A stretch of 64,000 nt of DNA from Panaeolus papilionaceus. Its lineage: Eukaryota > Basidiomycota > Agaricomycetes > Agaricales. Within the stretch, counting starts at the first letter, position 1. Each line of letters opens with the position of its first letter. A program made the translations under genes and the position numbers. The notes beneath the pieces are model-generated. The model was not told the origin of the DNA. It did no database searches and saw only the letters and a program-made list of their open reading frames with translations. The stretch lies in assembly GCA_015501605.1 (NCBI GenBank), contig JADNRZ010000005.1:2356001-2420000 (forward strand), written 5' to 3'. This document shows positions 35,827-47,900 of the stretch, in pieces.

Positions 35827-37387
35827 ATGGCTGACCGCCACAAGCGCAAGGTTGACGAAGACTCATCTATCGAACTCTTACCCCCGCCCTCCACACAACC
35901 ACCTTCCAAGAAACCCCGAGCAAACCCTACCGTTCCAAATTTCCCTTCCTCCCTACGTCCTGTTTTTGCACCTGCTAACCGTACTGGCTCTAGCTCCAAG
36001 CCTGCCAAACTGTCTGCAAAGAACACCAGAGCTGCCAGCACCAGTACTGCAGTCACTCGCGCGAAAGTGAAAGGTAAAGCGAAAGCTGAACCCGAACCCG
36101 AAGCCACGAGCGATGGGGACTCCAGCGCCAACGACAGTGATAGCAACGCCGACAATGCCGACAACAGTAACACCGGCTTCACTCAAACCGCTTCCAACTT
36201 CAAGCTATTCTTAAAATCCCAGATCAAGACCGACCGTGGTGCTGCGCGGAAGGAAACCAACAACCAGGGCGGCAAAGGACCCTCTGCAAGAGCTCGTGCA
36301 GGAACCTCCTCCACCGCAACTTCTACAGCTGCTGCGAAGTCCACTGGATCCAGCTTGAGTGCCATCTCCCGAGCACCGGTGCTCAAAAGATCGGAATTTA
36401 GGGTCAAAGTGGTGATGATTTTGCCGTATGGTGTTACACCCGTATGTTCCCATGTTGTTTGTCTCTGAATTTATTATCCTTCTGACACATGCACCATTTT
36501 TTAGGCTCCTCCTGGTCAAAGGAACCGGTACTCCTCGCCCTTTGACATTCGTGGTGATGCCTTCTGGAGCAAGGACCTTGGTTATCTTGGTTCCAAGGGG
36601 TTCTCGATCCGTGCATCCAATACTGATGGCTACATCTTCGACGACAATTGGTCAGAGGATCGTGTTTTTGGCGAGATCTGTCGTCTTCTACCGGAAGCCG
36701 CTGCTAAGCTCAAGCAAGCCTACAATCCTGCAAAACACGGCCCTCGGCAATGGCTGCCATGTCTCAAAGCTGCCTACAGTGGTAAGTTTTTTGTTTCCCC
36801 AGCCGATGGGCCCTTCACTGGCTCTGTCATGCGCGACATCGCTATCTCGGGCAATCAGCGTGGTGGAGATGATAAAGGTATCATAATTGGCAAGTAACCT
36901 AATCTCTCTTATCAATCGCGATTTAACCTTATCTTATAGTCTCAACTGCCAAAATTCGCATATCCGATGACGATGGCTCCGACGACGAGTCCGACGCACC
37001 CCCAGCACCATCGTCCAAATCTGCTACCAAATTCAAATCCGCGTCGACTTCTGCTCGATCAGCACCAGCTCCCACTCGCCAACTTCGTTCAAGGGTTCCC
37101 AAGTCAGCTGATATTATCTCAGGTTGGTGTCATCTTTACTCGTGTGGCTGCTAAATTGCTAATTTTATTTATCAGTTAGCGATGACGATTCAGATGCCAA
37201 ACCCTTCGGCTCTCCGGATTTGCCAGGTGGCACTGAGCCAGCATACAGTCGCAGTGGAAGTCCCAATCATGACCTCGATCAGTCGTTCAGCGAACTCGGA
37301 TTTGATGTCGGGTCTGATCATTACCCGACGCATGACTGTCAGCCAGAGCTCCCTATCGAAGCTGACTATTGCTGGCTGTCCTCTTAG
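35827..37387 (+). CDS. Acidic, probably nuclear protein of E2, unknown function
   Basis: Exons 35827-36441, 36505-36877, 36940-37122 and 37176-37387 join in phase (introns 63, 62 and 53 bp) to 460 residues. The start is MADRHKRKVDEDSS, followed by two basic clusters (PPSKKPRA; KVKGKAKAE) that look like nuclear-localisation signals, then a Ser/Asp/Asn-rich acidic stretch. A folded central block spans about residues 206-330 (GDAFWSKDLGYLGSKGFSIR; EDRVFGEICRLLPEAAAKLK; RQWLPCLKAAYSG). The tail is Ser/Pro-rich with acidic SDDDGSDDESD patches. I do not recognise the central block. Its place beside the integrase and in the same direction suggests an accessory DNA-binding or regulatory role, but this is a guess. 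Confidence 0.6.
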
Positions 37388-38104
37388 GTGCCTTATGCCA
37401 AATTGCATTGTTTGTGACTTGATCAATCGTGTTGGTGGCTTGCATATCATAGTTTATCATTTAGTATAATTTGTAGATACATTCTCCGTAGTAGGGTCGT
37501 AATTTTGCCGCCATCACTATCTTTCCCGCCTCTTCCCCTTCTCTCACTCCATTCTCACCTCATCACCATCCTTATCATTTTCCTGCCTCGCCTTGTCACC
37601 ATCCTGATCTCCTTCTCTTGCTCCCTTCATCACCATCCTTATCATTTTCTCTCACCCTGTCACCATCCTTATCTCCGTTTCTCGTCATCTCATCTTCACG
37701 CCGTCGTTATCTCCCTGTGCTCCATCAGTCCTTATCTCCTCTCCAATCCCTACCCCTTTCACCATTCCCTACACTTACTCTCTCTCTCGCTCTCTAGTGT
37801 CGCCATATATTTTACTTCGTAGTAGATTTTATTTGGTGCCCCGTTTGTCAATAGATCATAATTTTTGTTGTAGTCTGCCTTGTGTGAAGAGTGTGACGCA
37901 AGTCACTTATCTGTGCACTGCTTTGAGATTATGATATCTCTTATCTAAGTCCATATTCAAAGTCCACTATTTGTGCCGTATGCCGTCAATGCCGTTTTCA
38001 ATCTCCGACAGCATCATTTGTTATGAACCTTTTTTATGGTTATTAACGGAACTTGTTCAAAATTTCACCTTTTATTCCTTAGAATCCAAACATTATAAAC
38101 TATT
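37388..38104. other. Noncoding right inner part of E2
   Basis: The region is strongly pyrimidine-rich. Between 37555 and 37680 a CATCACCATCCTTATC-like word recurs about four times imperfectly. No gene is supported; the forward ORF there is low-complexity. Confidence 0.5.
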
Positions 38105-38330
38105 TGACGCGTTCGTACCCTTCGCTTTAAGCGCTCAAAATGTATATAAACTCATAGTAGGCGCGCCAAGAATGTTGAGGGAGATGGGCAACTATGGAAG
38201 ATGTTTGAGCTTTCGAGGTAAGCGCCCATAAGATGTTTGGAATGACACACAAAGCGCCCAAATATCCTTTCTATTAACATGAAGCGCCCGAAGATGTTTG
38301 TACCATTTACTATAAGCGCCGAAGAAATGT
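38105..38330 (-). repeat. Right iteron array of E2
   Basis: This is the inverted counterpart of the left array. AAGCGCCC followed 2-6 bases later by GATGTTT recurs near 38221, 38250, 38281 and 38313 at about 30 bp spacing, with weaker copies near 38130 and 38160. It abuts the inner end of the right inverted repeat. Confidence 0.75.
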
Positions 38331-40290
38331 TTACCTTGAGCAGTTAAGTACAAAAGTTTACTCAGACTTATAAATTTACTCAAAATGTTTGGGCGTATTA
38401 TTATTTGTGCAGATGGCGCACCATACTACCCTTCCACAATCATCCAAATCACTTCAAACCTTTTGTAAACACTATATATCATGTCTCCTGATCCATCTGT
38501 ATGTTCTGATTAAATTATTTCGTTGCTGATCCTTTGTCAGAAGCTTATCAGTGGAAATTTGAACGATTTTGAGAACTGCTCAGAATCCTTTGGGGGTGGG
38601 CTACTTTTGAAGCCACAATTGAAGCGTCCTCAGAACAGTTTGGTGCATGTTGGAGCGGTCAATATTCATGAAGATATTCACATATTACTATTCTGCATAA
38701 CCAGAGTTATCATTTAGTGTTTTCTATTCTGTTGCTTGAACTTTTGAAGCGGTTGAGTGTCAAATTCAATGCTTTTACATGTTATGAGTAATATGCATAA
38801 GGGCTTTCAGCAGTAGAGGAGCCAAAAGGATGTATTGTTGGGTATATATGGTGCAAATATGGTATTTTGATATGTAATTGGTGAATGGAATGAGTGGAAC
38901 CTCTTCAATTTGCATATAAGCGGAGATATAGACATATATATAGTATATGAAGAGATGTGCCAAGTTTCAGGTTGATAGCTGCAGGGAGAGTGGAGGAATG
39001 AAGCCAAAAAAGCGGAGGGGGGAGGAGGAGAAGGAGGATCAAGAGGTGTTCCCACGCTCTAGTACCCAAAATGCGAAATGCAATTGCTCCCTCCAAAAGC
39101 ACAACATTTATGATCTGTTTTCAGATCCTGAAAGTAGACATTTGTAGCTTTCTGGTGATATATATATGTATAATAAAAAATAGCTAAAAAGCGGTGCAAT
39201 TAATGCTGCAATATTTGTGGGGGAGGATTAATTAATTGATGTGGTGTCATTAGTGCCTGAAAGCAGATCAGTGATGCCAATATCCCAAAAAAGCGAAGCT
39301 AATTAATGTGGATTGATGAGATTAAATGGGATCAATGACATCACACTAATATTCCTGATCAGGACGAAGATTTGATTTGTAAATAGGGGCTCATTTAATC
39401 AATGCACAATAACCAGAGGAGATCTGCTGCTTCTGTGGCCACATTTGGCAGATCGGACCACATGAATGGATAGATATAGTGTATACCTTTCTAATGATGT
39501 ATATATCTGCCCAAATGGTGCCAAAAGCGAAGCAATATTGATGAAATAATTGTAGTAGGGGGAATAGGGGCTGAAAAAGCAGAAAAAGCGAACCTGATCT
39601 GCTGGGTTTCTGGTACAATTTGGCAGATCGGATGGTGGTATCTTATAGAGGCTGTTAATAGCTTTCTAATGATATATAGATCGCCCAAAATAGTGCCCAG
39701 AGCGGTGCAATATGGAGCAGGATACTGTTTGGGCCAAAGATAGGGGCTTTTCAAGTGACCCATGTAAAAAAACATTTTTTAAGGGTCGATAGGGATCATA
39801 TGTGGGAGGCTGCGTTCAAAATTCCAGCCCAATCGGAGCAGAAATGAGCGCGCTATTTGCGATTTATATTATTTTTTCGATTTATTTTGATTTATCGCCA
39901 GCTCTGAGAGTGTATTTCCTTAATTGCTCGCCAACCACTGATCCCCCCACCCCGAAAATACCCATTCCGGGATCCTGATTTTTTTCTCTACACCCCCATA
40001 CTCATATCATATCTATCCGACAACATTTCCCCTACCCCCACCCAGCCAGATAAGCCACCAGCCCCTATCTGGTATCCCCCCATCCATCCCCCCTATCCCC
40101 AACCCCCTACCCATCCTCCTACCCCCGGAATATCACCTATTTCACCCCCTATATACCCCTACCCATCCCCCTACCCATCCCCCACCCCCGGAAATCGTCC
40201 CCTACTGTTATTTTACAGGGGACTGTATGTAGAACTACAGGTCTGATACATGAGTGAGGACTGTACATCTACACTCCTGATATATGAATC
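38330..40290 (-). repeat. E2 right terminal inverted repeat
   Basis: This is the inverted, nearly identical copy of 25741-27700. The two match inward through GTACTTAACTGCTCAA and then diverge into the iteron arrays. Confidence 0.88.
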
Positions 40291-41140
40291 TAGCCTCAAA
40301 GGGTGTAAGTACATCCTATATTCATTCTGATTAATCCTGAAGCAGGCGAAACCGACATCCGCCTCCACGATGTCTCCCTCCTGGAACTCTTCCAGTCTGC
40401 ACTTGCAATATCTGTACCAGCCACCTCTTTAGCTTAACTATAGAGGTGGTCATTTGTCATGCTCACCTACGCCCCGCCTTGCTCTGCCTGTCCTTCCTGC
40501 AGTACTGAACTTGGTTGTCTTGTGTGCATATATAATCTGCCCCCCTCGCATCCTCTAGTACATGCATAGGGTCCACTGTATCCTCAAACCCTACATGAAC
40601 CCCTGTAGGATCGTCCTGCCATTGTGTGAAGTACCGACTGTGCATGTCCAGTGCCACGTGTCCGTCGTAGTGGCACGGGGTCCATGCCTGAACCACCATC
40701 GAACCCATCTTGTCCTGGAATAGCGCCCGCACTCCCTCCAGCTTTTTCGCCATTCCTTCAAAAAGAGGATGGCCCAACCCCGTCAATTGAACATACTGCT
40801 TCCAAACTTTTGGCCCCCCCGCTCTGCCAAACTTCAGTGAGTGTTTGGTAAAAACAATAAAATTGTGTGGATTCTTACATTTTTCGGCGAACAGGAGGCA
40901 ACATCTTCCTGCTAATAATTCCGGGAATCCTCACTATAACTTCTTCCATCTCCCCCTCTTGGTCCTTCGTGGTTCGGACAAGGCGGTACAACTGGTTACT
41001 CTTCTGTACGTCAAGCACTTTCATCTATTTCCCTGTGTCAATTGCTTCCCTATTATCCAAACTGTTACTCACGTCCATGTCGCCTAGAACAGGGCTTAGC
41101 TGTGCATCTCCTTGCCCATCATCAATGATCTTCCTGAGGT
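40291..41140 (-). pseudogene. 5' part of the gene split by E2
   Basis: Reverse-strand exons ~41140-41073, 41024-40879, 40823-40467 and 40411-40293 join in phase (introns 48, 55 and 55 bp). They encode SPVLGDMD, MKVLDVQKSNQLYRLVRTTK, GGPKVWKQYVQLTGLGHPLF, QAWTPCHYDGHVALDMHSRY, VHVGFEDTVDPMHVL, DNQVQYCRKDRQ, EEFQEGDIVEADVGFACFRI and finally YRMYLHPLR at the E2 boundary. This matches a multi-copy agaricomycete family of unknown function, including its WTP..YDG and GDIVE blocks. Further upstream exons were not resolved. E2 separates this part from its C-terminus by 14.5 kb, so the gene is disrupted. Confidence 0.65.
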
Positions 41141-42007
41141 TTTCGTCTCCATTGGTTATTCAGTTGGGCGTCATATGCTAAGTGCTGCAAACTTACATGC
41201 TTCTGGTATGTTATAGAATCTGTTCATCTTCGGTGTTGGTGTTAAAGCTTGTGAAGTGGGGTTACTTGTATCATCAAGTATGGGTAGTCTATCGCACCTT
41301 ATCAATATTCACCCTTTTTCGCTTACGCCCTTCCGGTTGTTGTTGGACTCAAGAAAAAGACCTTAGAACTGATAATCATTCCCCGCCTTGCTACCTGCCT
41401 GTCTTACCTCTTGGCGATACACTCGTATCCGCCTTTCATTCTGCCCCTGCATTTCCCGCGCTCCTTACCTCAGAATTCATGTTCTCACCTCCATACATTT
41501 GGGACCCCTGCTTTTTTCCGCCTGCCGCTCTAAATTATAAAATTTATGGATAATCTTATCTAACCGGTCCCTTACCGATCTGGTGCCCTCCTCACCGTCC
41601 TTTCGTTCGACCCCGAATCCCGAAACCCCTATTTTCTACAACATATAAATAGTCTTCGCTCGTCCTTGGAGGTGTCAAGGGTCCATCTACCACTTCTGCT
41701 GTGTTAACTTTGCCGTCTTCCTTCCTTGCTCATACTCTCCATAATGTCCCAGTCTATTTCCCTTCCCGCTGCTACTCTGGGAGAGCATGCTCCAGTGTCC
41801 ACGTACATCCTTATCACCTTCAACGTTGCTCATATTGACCATGGATTTTTTTAAGTGCTTTGGCCAACGATCATGCCAGTAACGATTCATTCACAAAGCA
41901 TCCAGGTACACCTTCTAAGGTGCCTCAGGGTAGTCAACTCACCAGCTCACCGTACGTGGTCGGTTTGACCTGTCCCCATTGTCTTACTCATTGCCTGCAG
42001 GTCCAAT
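41141..42007. other. Gap between two divergent family genes
   Basis: It may hold unresolved 5' exons of the leftward gene (a reverse frame at 41687-41890 is Lys/Ser-rich) and the promoter of the rightward one. Nothing else is supported. Confidence 0.4.
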
Positions 42008-44692
42008 ATGACCTTGTCGTCCCAGTCATCTCCTGAGGCTTTGGTGTATGTCATTTAATATTTGCTGACCTGCCCTTCTAACCCTCCTCAGGGACAGAAA
42101 TTTGGATCCGGACGACACCATGTATCGTGGTCGTTCTACCAAATCCCATGTCAGTGCTGCTCAAAAAAAGCGCCAGGGTTCGCCTCTGCGTACCCGTCGT
42201 TCAACCAGGTCAGTGCTGTAGTGATCATTATTGGTTCTGTCCTCATGACCGCGTATCGTGTAGATCTTCCAAGTCTGCCTCCATTCCTGATGTCGGCATG
42301 CCTGTTCAACAAGCGCACGCTCTTGCTCCCCACAAACGAAGGACCTCTGCAACTGCCCCCACTGCTCAGTCCAAGCGTCCGAAGATACCAAATGAAGGCG
42401 ACTCTACAGTCCTCTCGCTATCTTTGCATGATCAAGTCATGCACAACCCAGATTCTTCTGACTTGTCAGATGCTCCCATGGACGACTATGATCTTAATGA
42501 TCCTTTCATGTGAGATTGCCTCCTACGTTGTATTTTTTTGTACTCTAATCTCCGTACGGTATGCTTAGAGACAACTCTGAGCAGGCCGTTGGCACGAATG
42601 GCGTCCTGCCTTCAGCAAACAATAAAGGAGACGAAACGTAGGTTCTACATAATATCCGTTGTATTACAATCTGACATTAGGTCTCCAGTGATGGATCTTT
42701 CTATGTGGACGATGGGCCTGCCAAGGTTCCTGCCGCCCCCATCTCAGATGTTCCCCCTCCCTTAGAGAGCTGTCCCGACCCTTCTAAGTCCTTTATCAAG
42801 CACGACATGTCCATCGGCAGGCCAAAGATCTCATCCGAGCCCGATGTCTTTGACGCTTTCGTTCAAAAGCTGCGGCACGATCCCACTCTGTTCTACGCTC
42901 TTGCTGACAAACTGTTCAATTCTGACTCCAATGCTGCCAAGTATGTTTGGTCCAACATTAATTCAAACTATCTGTGTAATTAATTTTTCGTTTCAGGAAT
43001 AGGTCCTCGTCTTTGGCTTCTCCTTTTGCAGGGGGATCTTCTTTGAATGGCGGTGTACGTCTGGTTCCCGTGGTACAATCCCTACATCATTTTATTCATT
43101 TTATTTTAGTCTGATCTTTACTTAAGGTTGATTCTCAAACTTGCTCTGTGGACAGTACACCCCCCACCCTACCCTGGTCCAACACATCTCCCCAAACCCC
43201 TACTTGACTACCAGTTGATTGTCGTCCCGGTTCCAAGTCCCTTTTCGTCAGTCCGACTCTAAAGCCCTCTTCAGCTGTACACTTGGCTGTCTCTTCATCT
43301 GGTTCCAGCGAGGAGACCACCAGTAAACGCTCTGGCGTTGGCCTCACAATGTTCAGAACAGGGAACACACATCCCCCCAATGCGTCCACAAAGGGCAAGG
43401 CTAAAGGCAAGGGGTCCTCCTCTCCGGCTGCTGCTACTCCTTCGCAGGCCAATGTTCCCATGAGGGACTTGGTGAAAACTGATTCTCCCAAATCGTTGTC
43501 GGGTCCTTCTGGATCTAACTCCTTCCGAAAATGCACTGCCCTCCCTGCAGTTTGTCGTGTCAACAACAGTGAGCTTCAAGACGAGCTACTTGCAAATACT
43601 TATGCAATGCTTCCTCACCTGCGGTATGGTTTCACCTTCAGGCGTTACTTTGCTCGGCTGATTGATTTGATGGTTTGCAGGCCAGGAACTCTGATTCCTT
43701 GGACTGGCATGCCAGGCCCTGGTCAATGCAGCTTCTCTGTGTGGGGTCAACAATGTCCTGACATGCCTGGACTGTGCATTTCCTGATTCGTGGATAGGTC
43801 ATTGACGATTTGTTAAATTCCCTGTCTAGTCAAGCTATGGCAGCAGTTCTGTTTGCGGTCTATAAGGAATTCCTCAACCCCTCTCGGGGTTCTCCTCTTG
43901 CTGTAGAATTGCGCCAAATTCATATCAAACAGTACGTCCGATTGAATGTTTACCGCGGAAACACGCCTATGGTTGGCGTCTCCTGCGGATTCGTTACAGA
44001 GTCCCAGTTGTTGACTCCAACTGATTTCGGCCTTTGACAAAAATACCTGCGCATGATCATGCATACGCAGGGGTGGGAGTGATTCACCTCTTGGGTGTGC
44101 ATGGTTTTCGGGCAAAACAGCCTCCACGCTCAGTTAGCACGCGATGCCATGGAATTCAGCACTCGTCCACATTATAATAACAGTCAGTGGGCGTCTTATC
44201 CCGTAATAATCCTTCTGACATTGCTTTTCCAGTGACCACTGACGTAACTCCTTCAGCCACGGGAATGTTCAAGACCAACAAGGGTTCATCCCCTGCTGGT
44301 TCCGCTAAACCTAAGAGTTCAGGAGATGTGATGAGCTTAGGGCCAGATGATCAAGGTAGATCACCTTTTCTCATTACTCATTGTTCTTGTCATTAAACCC
44401 TTCATCCACAGTTCCAGTCTATGACGCCAGGCAGACCCCCTTCAACTTTGACACAGATCTCCCACATATTGCCGATACCTTACCCAAGTACGACGGTGAA
44501 GTTCCTTATGGGTCATTCGCAGTTGTTGGATACACAGTGTCTGCTCATAACCCCTCTCCTAAGAAATGGAACCTGAAGTGTTACATTCGATGGGTTATTG
44601 TACTGGGGATCCCGCAGGAAGACCTGGACGAAGAAAATTATGATCAGTACGACGACAGCGATGGCGACGAAGTAGTCATTGATGAGGAATGA
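42008..44692 (+). pseudogene. Multi-copy agaricomycete family gene with several TGA stops
   Basis: The first exons splice cleanly: 42008-42045, 42092-42208, 42264-42509, 42569-42637 and 42689 onward. They give MTLSSQSSPEALVDRN, then basic and Ser-rich sequence and PDVFDAFVQKLRHDPTLFYA. Later blocks are SSGSSEETTSKRSGVGLTMF, LIPWTGMPGPGQCSF, MAAVLFAVYKEFLNPS, KYLRMIMHTQGWE and, at the 3' end, VPVYDARQTPFNFDTDLPHI with YGSFAVVGYTVSAHNPS. The reading frame is interrupted by TGA at 43205-43207, 43784-43786 and 44080-44082, while sequence on both sides remains family-like. Each stop falls where arginine would be natural, so CGA-to-TGA change is likely. The function of the family is unknown to me. 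Confidence 0.6.
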
Positions 44693-44951
44693 TGTCGGGC
44701 TCTTCTTTTTTTCCTCTTTCAGTCTCTTGCATTACTCTAGTTTCTGAACTAAGTGCTTTAATCACCACTCAAAAATAAAGTAGTTTTTCTAATGTATACA
44801 AATTTATTGATATAAAAATGACCACCTTTGCGTCGATCAATGTGCATGGGATAAATTTTCGCTACTGCACGTGCATCAGTTCAGGATGACGTCAGCTGGA
44901 TGTTTCGCTCACTTCCTTTTCCGTTTCGTACCTCATTCTTTACCTCTCAAC

Positions 44952-47900
44952 ATGTCCCAAACGGTTGGTCGTCGATTGTCATGCCATAGAGGTGATGTTA
45001 ATCCTGGTCTTTCAGGGTTTATCTTTTCATACACCACAACATCGTCTGCCTTATCTGCAGAACTTTCCTTGGCTTAGCAAAGCATGGTCCGTTTGTGATA
45101 CTTCAATGTTTTCGGCCACGCACCTGCAGGCAAGTAGTAACTGTTGTTAATGATGCCCAGGATTGATTTGTCCTTGCAGAAAACATTCTGTGCTCTAGCT
45201 GCGTTTGAGCAGAGGTTGAAAGAGGGCAAAGATCCCGAGACTGCAGATATGTTATTGTTATTGCAAAATGACAGCGCATCGGTCCCAAAATGGATTCGCG
45301 ACCAGTTTTTGCGACTGCTATTTCTGTGGAGAATGTTTGATGTGTCGTGCTTGTACATACGGGACCGTCTTCCGAAGTTGCGCCAAGGCGACCGCTCAAA
45401 AAGGTCGTATTGTCATCAATGGTAAATGTCCTGATACTTACCTTTCCCAAGTATGACTTAACTTATGTCCTTTTCAGTATATGAAAAGGATCCGTAACTG
45501 GGTACAAGCCCTGACTGAGTCCCATACCCTTTTATCCTCGTGGGTCTCCCAGCACAACACCACTTCTGCAGTGCACAGCGACAGTGACAGCCAATCGTTG
45601 CTTCAGCACCAGATTTCCATTATGGCTTCTATCCACCACTCGGAAAAAGTTGCTCCCGTGCTGCGGAATATTCAACTGGCAGTCATATTTTTGACATACC
45701 TCATGCAAGCTGATTTCCATGGCATGTTACCTGACTGGACACTAGCCGTGTGCACGAAGACATTGGTGCTTTCTGATACCATTCCGTCAGTATTTCATCT
45801 TACTTTATGACCACTTTCTCACTGTCAATCAGACCCGACTGCAATGTAGCCGATTACATTTCGGAACTTGCTGTTCGTCGTCCTCTTCACATCGCTGCGT
45901 TGGTCTCGCCCATATTTCTATTGTCAAGAATGCTGATTGAATCATATCGCTGGGAATCGGACTCTCTGCTTTTGGTACAATACGTTTCCCTACATTTTGG
46001 ACTGCTGCTCATTAATATTTTAGTATGTGCAATCGCTGGGGAATGACAAACCCCCTCTGTTGCGTAGAGTAGAAATCGCTATTTGGAACACATTGTTGGA
46101 TCTTGCCAAGAGCAATATATCGCTCGTCCAGGGTGTTGAGCGTCTTTTGGTAGAATTACCTTGGTCGGACTTACATGAAGCACCTCCGGAAATCACATCG
46201 TGGTTTGATTTAAGTGTGTAAATCGCATCCCCTGCATATATTTCTTCCTCACATCTCTTACAGCGTCTGTCTCCGTTCCGGACCAATCAAATGTACCACT
46301 TGGCCCATCAAGCAGCCAATCTGCTTCTAACACCCCCTTACAACAAAGTCAACTAGTCATTCTCCCTAATGCCACTGCAGGTAGTTTTCTTTGGCCTGTC
46401 ATGAATTTCATTTTCCTGACCCACGTCTCACCAGGAGTCAATTCTCCGGTCACAACATTACCTGTTGGTCCTGATTCGCTTTGCAACGGTGCTTCTGACT
46501 CTGGTCATGAACCAGCCCAGTCGTCCGTTTCAATCCAAGACCCTGATGTGGATCGAATGCGTCTACGAGAACGGCCTCCTCAAAAACCGCCGGTTGTTAC
46601 AAAGCAAGTTATTCCGCGACCTACAACAACGAAGAGGAAAAATACAGAGGAGCACTCTGCCAGGCTCTCTGTACCCACTCCATTTCAGATGGGCTTTGCG
46701 CATAAAAAACGCCTTGGATCTGTCAGGATTCAATCTCTTACTCCCGAGCCCTTCTTGTTTTTACCCACGTTAGAACCATCACCGCAAACTCAGTCGCACC
46801 TTCTCTCACACGGATATTGGGTACATGTTTTATGCTCCTTCTCTTCTCGTGCGCGTTGATTGTTGACCGAAAAAATAGGACCCCAAGCCGGTTACTACTT
46901 TGGAATGCACTTCCGTCCCTAAGGTATGATGTTGCCCCGGTTTTGATGACATGGCTGACTGACGACTTCTCACTCTCAGCCTTTCCAATGCGACTTTCAA
47001 ACCTTCTTACTGGATGGAAGTGAACGCGCTTTTCCCTTAGCTTTCCACGTAGGTGTGACTGAATTTCTACATTGGCTTAATGCTAATCATCGCCCTAGGA
47101 CAAGGAAACTCTTCAACGTGTACTGCTCTGGAAAACCGCCATCGAAAAATCGTACGTGACAAATACCGACGGTTTAAGCCTCCCCCGTTGGTTGGCACAG
47201 AAGGAGGAATCTGCTTTCAAGTTACTGCCTTTCACATCCATGCACGACGATAGATTGGTGCAAGAAACACTGTCTCGTAATCATATAATTTTTTATGATT
47301 GCCCCTCCACCGACCGCATGTTCGATTTGGAAGCCCTCAACAACATTCATTCCGTAAGGAGCGTAATCGACATTCACGGTAGGTCATTCCTTTGCACTGT
47401 TGGATATGTACTCACAAATCGCCTAGACCTTTCTGTGGATTGTGTAACTGACCTGGATGACAGAATTAGGAGGGGCACTCTAACCCAACTGTTTCAGTGC
47501 ACACAAATGCCTGATGGAAAAATTTTAAACGCCTTGGACCTCAAATTGCCCACTGGTTCCATGGAAATCCAAAGTTTTTCCTCCGATCTCATTGCATGGA
47601 GGGTCACAGACGACGAAGTTCTTTGCCCCAAAGACGAGCTTTTACCTGTTAATCAAATGCGATGGGCTCTGGTGTCATCTCGGGCTGCTGTCCATTGGTC
47701 CCACATGGATTACCAGGGGCAAGCTACTTTCGTTGAACCCCAGGTCGGTGCCAAACTCTGGATAGTTGCTAAGGAACTTGATGATAGTGAAACGGGCACA
47801 TATGAGCATCTGGATCCCGATTTCGACCCCAGCTATCCTTCTGATAAATGGGAGTACGAAGCTTTTGTTTTGACACCCAACCTCAAGCTGTAAGCCGTTT

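Larger units (their letters stand above)
25741..40290. mobile_element. E2: 14.55 kb cargo-carrying element with ~2 kb inverted repeats
   Basis: Tips begin GATTCATATATCAGG from both ends and are flanked by TA (25739-25740 and 40291-40292). The host gene reads across the restored single TA (HPLRLASMAG), supporting those ends. Inverted repeats span 25741-~27700 and ~38330-40290; short reading frames in one arm are identical to those in the other, so identity is near complete. Between them lie two iteron arrays and five spliced genes: Spt5-like (+), two BTB genes (-), an integrase-core protein (+) and an acidic protein (+). The integrase gene is the obvious transposition candidate. Size, long repeats and cargo recall Maverick-like layouts, but no polymerase, packaging ATPase or capsid gene is present. 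Confidence 0.88.

Noticed and set aside
36780..36800. 21 bp GT-AG intron in the acidic E2 gene
   Set aside because: Far too short; the sequence reads through in frame without it.
37505..37822. 105-codon ORF at the right inner part of E2
   Set aside because: It is a translation of an imperfect CATCACCATCCTTATC repeat; low complexity.
25741..40290. E2 as a Maverick/Polinton or virus-derived element
   Set aside because: Long inverted repeats and an integrase fit, but no polymerase B, packaging ATPase, protease or capsid gene is present, and the target duplication is TA rather than about 6 bp.
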